From NCBI GenBank assembly GCA_022567815.1, contig JADFGI010000009.1, positions 1 to 18,927 of the forward strand: DNA of 18,927 nucleotides, in the 5' to 3' direction. The position numbers and the translations under genes were made by a program. The DNA comes from Nitrospinota bacterium (GTDB taxonomy: Bacteria > Nitrospinota > Nitrospinia > Nitrospinales > VA-1). Numbering within the stretch: the stretch's first letter is position 1; each line of letters starts with the position of its first letter. Positions 1 through 6,865 of the stretch are shown piece by piece. Under the pieces are notes generated by a model. That model saw only the letters and a list, made by a program, of their open reading frames with translations. It was not told the DNA's origin and searched no databases.

Positions 1-1
1 T

Positions 2-115
2 TTACTCCCGCGTAGCAGGCTCGCGACGACGAAATATACGATTCGTGGCAGATTCCGGGGCAGTACCCAGATAATAATTGATGGTTTGGCGAATTTGACG
101 ACAGGCTCTAGCTAA
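2..115 (+). CDS. Possible C-terminal tail of an upstream gene
   Basis: One plus-strand frame is open from the window edge to a TAA at 113-115, followed 12 bases later by a strong terminator. This is consistent with the last 37 codons of a gene whose body lies outside the window. I do not recognise the peptide, and 37 codons are too few to establish that it is coding. The stretch could equally be the 3' end of a non-coding transcript. Confidence 0.2.
   Translation, partial: LLPRSRLATTKYTIRGRFRGSTQIIIDGLANLTTGSS
5..16 (-). repeat. Possible fragment of the CTACG-hairpin repeat
   Basis: These 12 bases are the exact reverse complement of the GCTACGCGGGAG core found in the repeats near 13064 and 13168. 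The flanks match only weakly. It may be the edge of an inverted copy running off the window, or it may be chance. Confidence 0.25.
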
Positions 116-127
116 ACTGCTTTATAA

Positions 128-160
128 GCCGTCCACCTTCCGGTGGGCGGCTTTTTGTTT
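128..160 (+). terminator. Intrinsic terminator upstream of tmk
   Basis: A ten-base-pair stem, GCCGTCCACC with GGTGGGCGGC (one G-U pair), closes a TTCC tetraloop and is followed at once by CTTTTTGTTTT. This is a textbook rho-independent terminator. It ends the upstream transcript and isolates the tmk operon. Confidence 0.88.
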
Positions 161-188
161 TGCGATGGACGATACCGGTTGTGTCTGA

Positions 189-217
189 TTGGATTATTTA
201 CTAGACTCGTATAAAAT
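189..217 (+). promoter_or_regulatory. Putative sigma-70 promoter of the tmk operon
   Basis: A -35-like TTGGAT (189-194) and a -10-like TAAAAT (212-217) are separated by 17 bases. They lie between the upstream terminator and the tmk start, giving a predicted transcript start near 224. The -10 is good and the -35 is only moderate. Confidence 0.5.
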
Positions 218-246
218 AGGCCGTTTCCATATGCAATGAGGAAATT

Positions 247-864
247 TTGAAACTCGACCAGGGTTATTTAATTGTTTTTGAGGGGATCGACGGCACGGGG
301 AAAAGCACCCATTGCCAACTGCTTGGGGATTATTTGGAATCGAAAGGAGCCCCTGTAAGGAGGCTGTTTGAGCCCACAAAGGGGACGTGGGGAATGAAAA
401 TCCGAAAACTCCTGACGGAGGGAAGGGGCGATGTAGGCCCTGAGGAGGAATTGTCCTGGTTTATGAATGACCGCAAAGAGGATGTGGAAAACAATATTAA
501 GCCTAGTATGGCGAATAATAATATCGTGATTCTGGATCGATATTATTATTCCACGGCGGCTTATCAAGGGGCGTTGGGGTTGGACCCACTGAGGATTTGC
601 CGCGAAAATGAGGCGTTTGCCCCAAAACCTGATCTTGTGTTCCTGTTCACGACCTCCCCTGAAAAATGTTTGGAAAGAATTCAAAAATCGCGGACCGAAC
701 AAAGTACTTTTGAAAGATTGGATTATTTGCAAAAAGTACAAGGTATTTTTGATTCCCTTAACGACTCGGTCATCCGGAGAATTGACACCGCGCCTCCTCT
801 TGAGGAAGTACACGAAATATTACGCGGCGAAGTTACGGCACTAATTTTTGGACAGGATAAATGA
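247..864 (+). CDS. tmk: Thymidylate kinase (dTMP kinase)
   Basis: This cytoplasmic kinase phosphorylates dTMP to dTDP with ATP in the dTTP pathway. The protein is 205 residues, normal for the family. The P-loop GIDGTGKST is at residues 13-21, the DRYYYS motif that contacts the nucleotide at 97-102, and a LID-like Arg-rich segment (KSRTEQSTFERL) lies near 150. The start is TTG, because both ATGs just upstream (231 and 236) are out of frame and stop within a few codons. A GAGG Shine-Dalgarno at 238-241 sits six bases before the TTG. The stop overlaps the ubiX start as ATGA, so the genes are probably translationally coupled. It is the first gene of tmk-ubiX-nifS-thiI. The assignment is firm. Confidence 0.96.
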   Translation: MKLDQGYLIVFEGIDGTGKSTHCQLLGDYLESKGAPVRRLFEPTKGTWGMKIRKLLTEGRGDVGPEEELSWFMNDRKEDVENNIKPSMANNNIVILDRYYYSTAAYQGALGLDPLRICRENEAFAPKPDLVFLFTTSPEKCLERIQKSRTEQSTFERLDYLQKVQGIFDSLNDSVIRRIDTAPPLEEVHEILRGEVTALIFGQDK

Positions 865-1418
865 TGAAACGATTTGTGCTGGCAATAACGGGAGCGAGTG
901 GAGTGTGCTATGCCAAACGTCTGTTCGATTGTCTGCAATCGAATGCGGAACTCCATGTCATCGTTTCGGAGCGGGGAGCGGAATTGTTGAACCTTGAGTT
1001 GGGCTTAAAAGTTTCCTATTTCGCCGGCGGCAATGTCACTGTTTACAAAAACTCCCGCATCAACACCTCGATCGCCAGTGGGTCGTTTTCGTTAGATTCT
1101 ATGATAATCATACCCGCCAGTATGGGCACAATTGGCAGAATCGCCTCCGGCGTTTCAGAAACCTTGATCGAACGGGTGGCGGACGTGACCCTTAAGGAAA
1201 AAAGAAAGTTGATTGTCGTTCCCAGGGAAACCCCGTTCAGCACGATCCACCTGAAAAATCTCCTTACCCTGGATCAAGCTGGGGCTTTGATTCTACCGGC
1301 GTCTCCCGGATTCTATCAGGGGCAGAATTCGATGGATGATCTGATAGACTTCATCGTTGCCAGGATCATGGATCAAATCGGGATGGCCCAGAGTTTTTTG
1401 CCTCCCTACAAATCATAA
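861..1418 (+). CDS. ubiX: Flavin prenyltransferase UbiX
   Basis: UbiX-type enzymes attach a dimethylallyl group to FMN, making the prenylated-FMN cofactor of UbiD-family decarboxylases used in quinone and aromatic-acid metabolism. The protein is 185 residues, the usual size. Conserved features visible are TGASG at 10-14 (FMN binding), PASMGT at 85-90, SGVSETLIERVADVTLKE after it, PRETP at 121-125 and PASPGFY at 146-152. It overlaps tmk by four bases (ATGA). A second ATG follows immediately at 864 and is better spaced from the AGGA at 853-856, so the true start is uncertain by one codon. The partner ubiD is not in this window. The only oddity is its placement in a nucleotide/sulfur operon. Confidence 0.95.
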   Translation: MMKRFVLAITGASGVCYAKRLFDCLQSNAELHVIVSERGAELLNLELGLKVSYFAGGNVTVYKNSRINTSIASGSFSLDSMIIIPASMGTIGRIASGVSETLIERVADVTLKEKRKLIVVPRETPFSTIHLKNLLTLDQAGALILPASPGFYQGQNSMDDLIDFIVARIMDQIGMAQSFLPPYKS

Positions 1419-1441
1419 AGTCAGGGAGCGGGTAAGCTGAA

Positions 1442-2647
1442 ATGATTTATCTTGATAACGCGGCGACCACTCCTATGGATCCTCAAGTGATTAAAGTCAT
1501 CGAGGATTCCATGCGGCGGGATCTTGCCAATTCGGGCGCGGTTTACCGGATCGGCCTCGACGCCAAAAAGCGCATCGAAAAAGCGGAGCAGGATATCGCC
1601 GACTGCTTGAATATACCTTCCACTCATCGACTGATATTTACCAGCGGCGGAAGTGAATCGAATAACCTTTTTATTAAGGGAATTTGTTTTCCTGATAAAA
1701 AAACGGCTTTCCTGGGACTGGAACATCCCAGCGTCACCGCCACGTTGAATTATTTTTCGCAATTTGGCAATGAACCTTTGAGTTTGTTGGCATTCCAGAA
1801 AGAGGGACGGCTCGATTTGTCCGAGGCCGTACCGTTGCTAAAAAATGAACGCGTCCGGTTACTTTGCCTGTCGCATGTGAACAACGAATTGGGGACGGTC
1901 CAGGATACGGAAAGTTTATTGACGGCTGTCAAAAATGGCTCTCCTCAAACCAGAATCTTTCTGGATGGAGCTCAAGCGGTCGGTAAACTTGTTATTTCCA
2001 CGAACCTATGGCCCGGCCTTGCCGGTTATTCCATTTCAGGTCACAAAATCAACGGGCCTAAGGGAATCGGTTTATTGATCTATGATTCACGGTTGATTTT
2101 GACTCCCCAGATTCACGGCGGGAATCAACAAGATGGTGTCCGGTCGGGCACATTGCCGACGCCTCTGATTCTGGGATTGGCAAAATCCCTTCAACTTGCC
2201 GTTGACCGGACGCAGGAAACCCAGACCCATTTGAACAAATTATACCGCCATCTTATTGATGGATTGAAGGAATTGTCCGAACGATTGGAAACATTCCATC
2301 TCCTATTCAACTCACTGACGGTGGACGATGTGAGGCGTCAATCCCCGGCAATTGTTAATTTTAGTTTTCCTCCTGTTGAAGGCGAAGTGCTGTTGCATCA
2401 TCTGGAAGGACAAAATATTTTTGTAGGCCTGGGTAGCGCCTGTAGCGCTCACACAAAAGAACCCTCCAAAATACTCACCGGGATAGGGCGGACGGTGGAA
2501 GAGGCCCGGTGCAGTTTGAGAATTTCTTTTGGCCGTCAGAATACTATTGAAGAGGTGGATCGGTTTCTGCACGAATTCGCCAGGGCCTACGAGGCGCTGT
2601 ATCCAACTTTTCATGGCAAGGGTGCTGTAACCGATGACCGAATTTAG
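1442..2647 (+). CDS. nifS: Cysteine desulfurase, NifS/IscS class, probable ThiI partner
   Basis: This PLP enzyme converts cysteine to alanine and carries the released sulfur as a persulfide. The protein is 401 residues. It shows the N-terminal YLDNAATTP (3-11), SGGSESNN (68-75), the cofactor-stacking His in LEHPSV (93-98), SHVNNELGT (144-152), Asp175 in FLDGAQ, and the Schiff-base Lys202 in SGHKINGPKG. Cys334 in GSACSAHTKEPS is the persulfide-carrying residue; the GSAC loop marks the group I (NifS/IscS) class rather than the SufS type. It overlaps thiI by 14 bases. In Bacillus the paralogue NifZ sits beside thiI and feeds it, so the same role in tRNA thiolation is inferred here. No Fe-S scaffold gene (iscU/nifU) is nearby, which argues against a general IscS role. 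Confidence 0.93.
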   Translation: MIYLDNAATTPMDPQVIKVIEDSMRRDLANSGAVYRIGLDAKKRIEKAEQDIADCLNIPSTHRLIFTSGGSESNNLFIKGICFPDKKTAFLGLEHPSVTATLNYFSQFGNEPLSLLAFQKEGRLDLSEAVPLLKNERVRLLCLSHVNNELGTVQDTESLLTAVKNGSPQTRIFLDGAQAVGKLVISTNLWPGLAGYSISGHKINGPKGIGLLIYDSRLILTPQIHGGNQQDGVRSGTLPTPLILGLAKSLQLAVDRTQETQTHLNKLYRHLIDGLKELSERLETFHLLFNSLTVDDVRRQSPAIVNFSFPPVEGEVLLHHLEGQNIFVGLGSACSAHTKEPSKILTGIGRTVEEARCSLRISFGRQNTIEEVDRFLHEFARAYEALYPTFHGKGAVTDDRI

Positions 2648-3830
2648 AACCCTCCTGATTCGCTATGATGAGATTGGCCTCAAGGGGCGTAATAGAAAAT
2701 ATTTTGAGAACTGTCTCCTTAACAATATCAAGCGTGCTCTGGATGGGTTGGATGGCGTTCGTTTTCGTCTTCCCAGAGGCAGGGTCATGATCGATAGCCC
2801 CGCCCCGCTTGCGGATGAATGCGCCAAACGCCTGGCTTATGTTCCCGGCATCGCCTCTTTCAGCGTTGGTTATCAGGTGAATCCTGATTTTGAGGAAATG
2901 GCGGCTTTGGGGATCCAATTGATCGAACCGCACCTTCGCTCTGGGGACGAACTTAAATTTTGCGTTCGCACTCAAAGGACGGATAAATCGTTTTATAAAA
3001 CATCGCCCGAAATTAATTTTGAGGTCGGATCCCGGATCATGGCCGCCCTTGCAGAAAAGGGGCTGGTTGTTAATATCAAGGAAGCGGAAATTGTTATTGA
3101 ATTAGAGATCGGACGTGCAGAGTCGGTCTTGTTTGATCACCGGATTCCTGGAATCAGGGGATTGCCCGTTGGTTGTTCCGGGAATGTGTTGAGTCTCCTT
3201 TCAGGTGGAATCGACAGTCCGGTCGCATCGTTTTTTATGATGCGCCGGGGATGCAGGGTGCATTTTATTTTTTTCGACAACCAACCATTTTTGGGAAGGG
3301 GAGGGTTGGATAAAGTCCTCAAACTTTCCAAAATTCTCAACCGCTACCAATCGCGGGGAAGGGTTTATGTGGTTCCCTTTCAGGATATTCAGGTGGCCAT
3401 CCGCGACCATTGTTCACCTGAAAACAGGGTGGTCTTGTATCGCCGGATGATGTATCGCATCGGTCAGGAGCTGGCGAAAAAAATCAAATGCCTGGGATTG
3501 GTAACAGGCGAATCCCTGGGGCAGGTGGCTTCCCAGACCTTGGAAAACCTGGCGGCGGTCTCCTGCGTTGTTCCCATCAGCGTGTTTCGTCCTTTGATCG
3601 GGATGGACAAGCAAGAGATCATTGCCCATGCGAGAAAGATCGAGACTTATGAAATCAGCATCGAACCAGCGCCGGATTGTTGCTCCGTTTTTATGCCTTC
3701 GCGTCCCGCCACCAGGAGCCGGATAGATAAACTGGAAAGGGACGAATCTAAGTTCCCCTGGCAGGACTTGATGCAGGAAGCAATGGGTAAAACGGAAGTG
3801 ATTGACCTGGACTCTCTGGTCAGCGGTTAA
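2634..3830 (+). CDS. thiI: tRNA 4-thiouridine synthetase ThiI, without rhodanese domain
   Basis: ThiI adenylates uridine 8 of tRNA and replaces its oxygen with sulfur; in some bacteria it also feeds thiamine thiazole synthesis. The protein has 398 residues: an N-terminal ferredoxin-like region, a THUMP domain (about 60-165, with VRTQRTDKSF) and a PP-loop ATP-pyrophosphatase domain with SGGIDS at 190-195. TGESLGQVASQT (291-302) and EPAPDCCSVFMP (344-355) follow. The C-terminal rhodanese domain found in the roughly 480-residue E. coli protein is absent, as in the short Bacillus type that relies on a dedicated desulfurase. Such a gene lies directly upstream, overlapping by 14 bases. The stop codon overlaps the folK stop on the other strand. 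Confidence 0.95.
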   Translation: MTEFRTLLIRYDEIGLKGRNRKYFENCLLNNIKRALDGLDGVRFRLPRGRVMIDSPAPLADECAKRLAYVPGIASFSVGYQVNPDFEEMAALGIQLIEPHLRSGDELKFCVRTQRTDKSFYKTSPEINFEVGSRIMAALAEKGLVVNIKEAEIVIELEIGRAESVLFDHRIPGIRGLPVGCSGNVLSLLSGGIDSPVASFFMMRRGCRVHFIFFDNQPFLGRGGLDKVLKLSKILNRYQSRGRVYVVPFQDIQVAIRDHCSPENRVVLYRRMMYRIGQELAKKIKCLGLVTGESLGQVASQTLENLAAVSCVVPISVFRPLIGMDKQEIIAHARKIETYEISIEPAPDCCSVFMPSRPATRSRIDKLERDESKFPWQDLMQEAMGKTEVIDLDSLVSG

Positions 3831-4330
3831 AGCCGGACAACCTTTTTGTCCCCAGGTAATTCGGACAAAAGTTGTTGGATGGTTTTTTTTTCCAGGGGAT
3901 GAACCAAATCCGGCGCTAATTCAGCCAGGGGGGCCAGCACAAAACGTCTTTGAGTCATTTCCGGATGAGGAATTTCAAGGCGGCTATTCTTTAAAACTCT
4001 ACCCTCATAAAGCAAAAGATCCAAATCAATAATACGCGGTCCCCATTTTTCATTGCGGATTCTTCCCATAGAACCCTCAATCTCCAACAACCCTTCCAGC
4101 AGGGGAATGGGTTCCAGTTCCGTGGACACTTCGGCTACGGCATTTAGGAACCAGTTTTGATTTGTGGGGCCAACAGGCTCAGTTTCATAAAATGAAGAAC
4201 GCGCGATGACTTTTATTCGGGGATGTTCTTCAAGCAGGGCTATGGACCGTTGACAGTTCTCAAGCGGAGAACCAAGGTTGGAACCAATTCCAATATATGC
4301 CATAACGGACATGACAGGGATACCTTGCAT
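3827..4330 (-). CDS. folK: 6-hydroxymethyl-7,8-dihydropterin pyrophosphokinase
   Basis: HPPK transfers pyrophosphate from ATP to 6-hydroxymethyl-dihydropterin, the step before dihydropteroate synthase in folate synthesis. The protein is 167 residues. Visible signatures are AYIGIGSNLG near the N-terminus, YETEPVG, QNWFLNAVAEV, and the signature WGPRIIDLDLLLY with the two metal-binding Asp residues, then HPEMTQRRFVLAPLAELAP. Three in-frame ATGs (residues 1, 7 and 10) precede the core. The first is used here because an AGGT lies just upstream, but starting at residue 7 is possible. It lies 12 bases after dapL and is probably cotranscribed. It converges on thiI with overlapping stops and no terminator between. 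Confidence 0.94.
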   Translation of the reverse strand: MQGIPVMSVMAYIGIGSNLGSPLENCQRSIALLEEHPRIKVIARSSFYETEPVGPTNQNWFLNAVAEVSTELEPIPLLEGLLEIEGSMGRIRNEKWGPRIIDLDLLLYEGRVLKNSRLEIPHPEMTQRRFVLAPLAELAPDLVHPLEKKTIQQLLSELPGDKKVVRL

Positions 4331-4342
4331 GACCTGTAATAA

Positions 4343-5584
4343 TTAAAAAACAAACTTTACCGAAGAAAGCCTGTTTTTTATTTCCTGCATGATTCTGGTT
4401 TCATCGGTCGTATCCTTCGCCGCGAATGTCGCCGAAAAACGCACGTAGTTTCCGGCATTATCCCAGGGCACGGTGGAGATCAACATTTTTTTAATTAGAA
4501 ATTGAGAAAAATCCTCGGCGGTATTAAATTCTTCACCCCCTTCAATTCCCTTGGGCGCTTTGACATAAAGAAAGAACGAACCCCCCGGAAGCGTTGCGTT
4601 GAATCCGACTGAATTGAGAACGTCCACCATGAGGGTCAATCGCCGGCGATATTTTTCCAGAATTTCACGTGTGATCTCCGGGTGGTCGAGGGCATAAACT
4701 CCCGCTTTCTGGATTGCGGCAAATTGGCCCGAATCGACATTGTCCTTTACGTGGGCGAATCCTTTGACCACCAGTTCATTGCCGACAATAAAGGCGATTC
4801 TCCACCCCGTCATGTTATAAGCCTTTGACAGGGAATGAAACTCGACCCCCACTTCCATTGCTCCGGGAACGGATAGAAAACTCAGCGGTTTGCCATTGTA
4901 GGTGAGAGCGGCATAGGCCGCGTCCTGGATAACGACGATTTTGTTCTTTTGGGCGAATTCCACCACCTCTTCAAAAAACTCACGCGTAGCCGTTGCACCG
5001 GTGGGGTTGTTGGGATAGTTGAGGTAAAGAATTTTAGTGCGTTCAAGGATTTTTGGGTCGATGCTTTTCAGGTCGGGAAGGAATTTATTTTCCTTCAACA
5101 ACGGAAGATTGACGACTTCCCCACCCAGAAAACTCGCATGGGTTCCCATCACGGGGTAACCGGGAACCGTCATCAGAACCACATCGCCTGGGTCGATATA
5201 GATTGCGGGAAACATCGCCAGACCGGGCTTGGAGCCAATCGTGTGATTGACGTGTATGTCGGGATTCAAGCCTTTAACGCCAAATACCTTATCCATGTAA
5301 TTGACGGCGGCTTCCTTGAACTCCTGGATTCCATTGTCGGTGTAACCCCGGTTTTCCGGTTTTGCCGCTTCCTTTTGAAGAACCTCGATAACGCCCGGAT
5401 AGGCCATTTCATCCGGTTCGCCGACGCCCATATCGAATAATTCCTTGTCTGGATTGGCTTTCAATGCGGCGCGTTTTGCCCGTTTTATTTTTTCAAATTT
5501 GTATATGGTTGTATCTTTGCCAAATTGATCCCCTCCCAGACGCTGGGCGAAAAGGGATTGTATATAACTTTCATTTTGGGACAT
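4343..5584 (-). CDS. dapL: LL-diaminopimelate aminotransferase
   Basis: DapL converts tetrahydrodipicolinate directly to LL-2,6-diaminopimelate using glutamate, bypassing the succinyl or acetyl routes of DapD/C/E for lysine and peptidoglycan. It is a class I/II fold PLP aminotransferase of 413 residues from the ATG chosen. Visible landmarks are GVGEPDEMAYP (53-63), NYPNNPTGATAT (189-200), DAAYAALTY (221-229) and the PLP lysine Lys254 in HSLSKAYNMTGWR. It contains EFHSLSKAYNMTGWR typical of the DapL/bacterial LL-DAP-AT group. An in-frame TTG nine codons upstream (5611) would extend it, but the ATG has a GGAG 11 bases before it. A related aspartate-type aminotransferase is the main alternative. 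folK follows 12 bases downstream. Confidence 0.87.
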   Translation of the reverse strand: MSQNESYIQSLFAQRLGGDQFGKDTTIYKFEKIKRAKRAALKANPDKELFDMGVGEPDEMAYPGVIEVLQKEAAKPENRGYTDNGIQEFKEAAVNYMDKVFGVKGLNPDIHVNHTIGSKPGLAMFPAIYIDPGDVVLMTVPGYPVMGTHASFLGGEVVNLPLLKENKFLPDLKSIDPKILERTKILYLNYPNNPTGATATREFFEEVVEFAQKNKIVVIQDAAYAALTYNGKPLSFLSVPGAMEVGVEFHSLSKAYNMTGWRIAFIVGNELVVKGFAHVKDNVDSGQFAAIQKAGVYALDHPEITREILEKYRRRLTLMVDVLNSVGFNATLPGGSFFLYVKAPKGIEGGEEFNTAEDFSQFLIKKMLISTVPWDNAGNYVRFSATFAAKDTTDETRIMQEIKNRLSSVKFVF

Positions 5585-5653
5585 TGTATTGTCTTCTCCG
5601 GATGTGGACAATTTTGTGCGACAGGAATGTGAATCTGTTTTACAGAATGGATA

Positions 5654-5682
5654 AATCTAGCCAAAAATCAGGTGCGTGTCAA
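5654..5682 (-). promoter_or_regulatory. Putative sigma-70 promoter for dapL-folK
   Basis: On the minus strand a perfect TTGACA (5682-5677) and TAGATT (5659-5654) are 17 bases apart, giving a predicted transcript start near 5647, about 60 bases before the dapL ATG. It lies in the only sizeable gap (127 bases) between the cytochrome gene and dapL. No terminator is seen in that gap, so read-through from upstream is also possible. Confidence 0.65.
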
Positions 5683-5711
5683 GGATAGGCCGGGCCAGGG
5701 GACGAACCAAA

Positions 5712-6119
5712 TCATCCCTTGGATGTTTCCGAATCTTCTTCCATGATGGTTTCTTCTTCCTCGTCTTCATCCATCGCGACAAGGTTTGCGGCCTTCTGGG
5801 AATACCGCAGGTATTTGATGATTTCTTTTAGTTCCTCATCTGAAACCTTTTTCCGTTGCGAGGGCATTTTATCGGTCCCATCGATCACGGCTTGGACAAT
5901 TTCCTCGTCAGAAAAAGTTTCCTGAATATAATCCGCGTCGATGAGACTTGGAGCCTTCGTTTCTTTGCCCATAGCGTCTGGTCCATGACAATTGGAACAG
6001 ATTTTGTGGAAATGTTTTTGTCCCAGTTGAAACTCAGCCGGAACCTCTTTGGTGGGTTGTGGGGCGCAGGAGGTGATGAATAAAATGAAAAGAAAGCTTT
6101 GCCAACGTACGAATTGCAT
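5712..6119 (-). CDS. Monohaem class I cytochrome c lipoprotein with acidic tail
   Basis: A small electron carrier of 135 residues, predicted to be anchored to the outer face of a membrane. The N-terminus is a lipoprotein signal peptide with lipobox ITSC, lipidated at Cys18. A single haem motif CSNCH (41-45) and an axial Met85 in DKMPSQ give a typical cytochrome c fold ending in the YLRYSQ helix near 103-108. The last 20 or so residues are almost all Glu/Asp, an unusual tail. The ribosome site AGGAG is five bases before the ATG. The gene starts 11 bases after the repeat-protein gene, so it is very likely in the same transcript as tonB. Its electron partners are unknown. Confidence 0.85.
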   Translation of the reverse strand: MQFVRWQSFLFILFITSCAPQPTKEVPAEFQLGQKHFHKICSNCHGPDAMGKETKAPSLIDADYIQETFSDEEIVQAVIDGTDKMPSQRKKVSDEELKEIIKYLRYSQKAANLVAMDEDEEEETIMEEDSETSKG

Positions 6120-6130
6120 TTCAACTCCTT

Positions 6131-6865
6131 TTATTTACGTTTAATCATATCTGTTATGCCGTCGTAATTTCTATCCAGTTCAACTCGAACCAAATCGCCG
6201 GGAGAATCGAAATATTCCCAGCGGTCCACCTTGCCATCGAAGTTGGTGTCATACTCAATTTTTTCTAGCTTGGTGGATTTGGAAAAATATTGCCATTGAT
6301 CCTGTTTGCCGTCTCCATTCGAATCGAAAGCGGCTGATTGAAGGATCTCATCCCCTTTAAAATATTCCCAGCGATTAATTTTTCCATTATAGTCAGTGTC
6401 ATATTCCACCCGGATCAGTTTTGAATCTTCATTGAAAAATTGAAAAACATCCATTTTCCCATCCATGTTTTTATCAACTTCTTTTCGAGTAATTTTTTCA
6501 TTGGCGTTGTAAAATTCCTTCATATCAATCATCCCGCTGAAATTGGAGTCTTTTTCGACACGTTCCAATACAAATGATTTGGTATAAAACTGAAACTGGT
6601 CCAATACCCCATCGAAATTCCTGTCCAGCTTGACCAGAATGGGTTTTTTATTTCCGTCATAAATATCAACCTGATCCAGTTTTCCGTCGCCATTGGTATC
6701 GTATTCAATTTTGACGATCTTGCCATCATCAGATATTTCGTGCCATTGGTCCATTTTGCCATTGAAATCACTGTCAAGCTGTAGAATTTCACCGTGGGCG
6801 TTCGTGGCCCAAAATCCCAATGTCAGGAATAAACAAATTAATGTGAATTTAATTTTAGAATTCAT
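6131..6865 (-). CDS. Secreted protein of nine DxNxDG (EF-hand-like) repeats
   Basis: A 244-residue protein with a Sec signal peptide (about 1-25, ending NAHG) and then nine tandem repeats of about 24 residues filling the rest. The consensus is roughly VEYDTNxDGKxDxWxYF followed by a short variable loop. The DxNxDGxxD core resembles the calcium loop of EF hands, dockerins and thrombospondin type-3 repeats; the alternating aromatic/acidic strands suggest a stacked beta or solenoid fold. Calcium binding is inferred only. The start ATG overlaps the tonB stop (ATGA), so the two are coupled, and the cytochrome gene follows after 11 bases. No enzymatic motif is visible and I do not recognise a named family. 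Confidence 0.8.
   Translation of the reverse strand: MNSKIKFTLICLFLTLGFWATNAHGEILQLDSDFNGKMDQWHEISDDGKIVKIEYDTNGDGKLDQVDIYDGNKKPILVKLDRNFDGVLDQFQFYTKSFVLERVEKDSNFSGMIDMKEFYNANEKITRKEVDKNMDGKMDVFQFFNEDSKLIRVEYDTDYNGKINRWEYFKGDEILQSAAFDSNGDGKQDQWQYFSKSTKLEKIEYDTNFDGKVDRWEYFDSPGDLVRVELDRNYDGITDMIKRK

Noticed and set aside
268..813. 181-codon minus-strand open frame antisense to tmk
   Set aside because: It lies entirely within tmk, has no recognisable motif and is the mirror of strongly conserved coding sequence.
3820..3840. Bidirectional terminator between thiI and folK
   Set aside because: The two stop codons overlap and no hairpin with a T tract is visible; the genes simply converge.
4949..5440. 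163-codon plus-strand open frame antisense to dapL
   Set aside because: DapL motifs occupy the opposite strand throughout, and this frame has no domain or plausible ribosome site.
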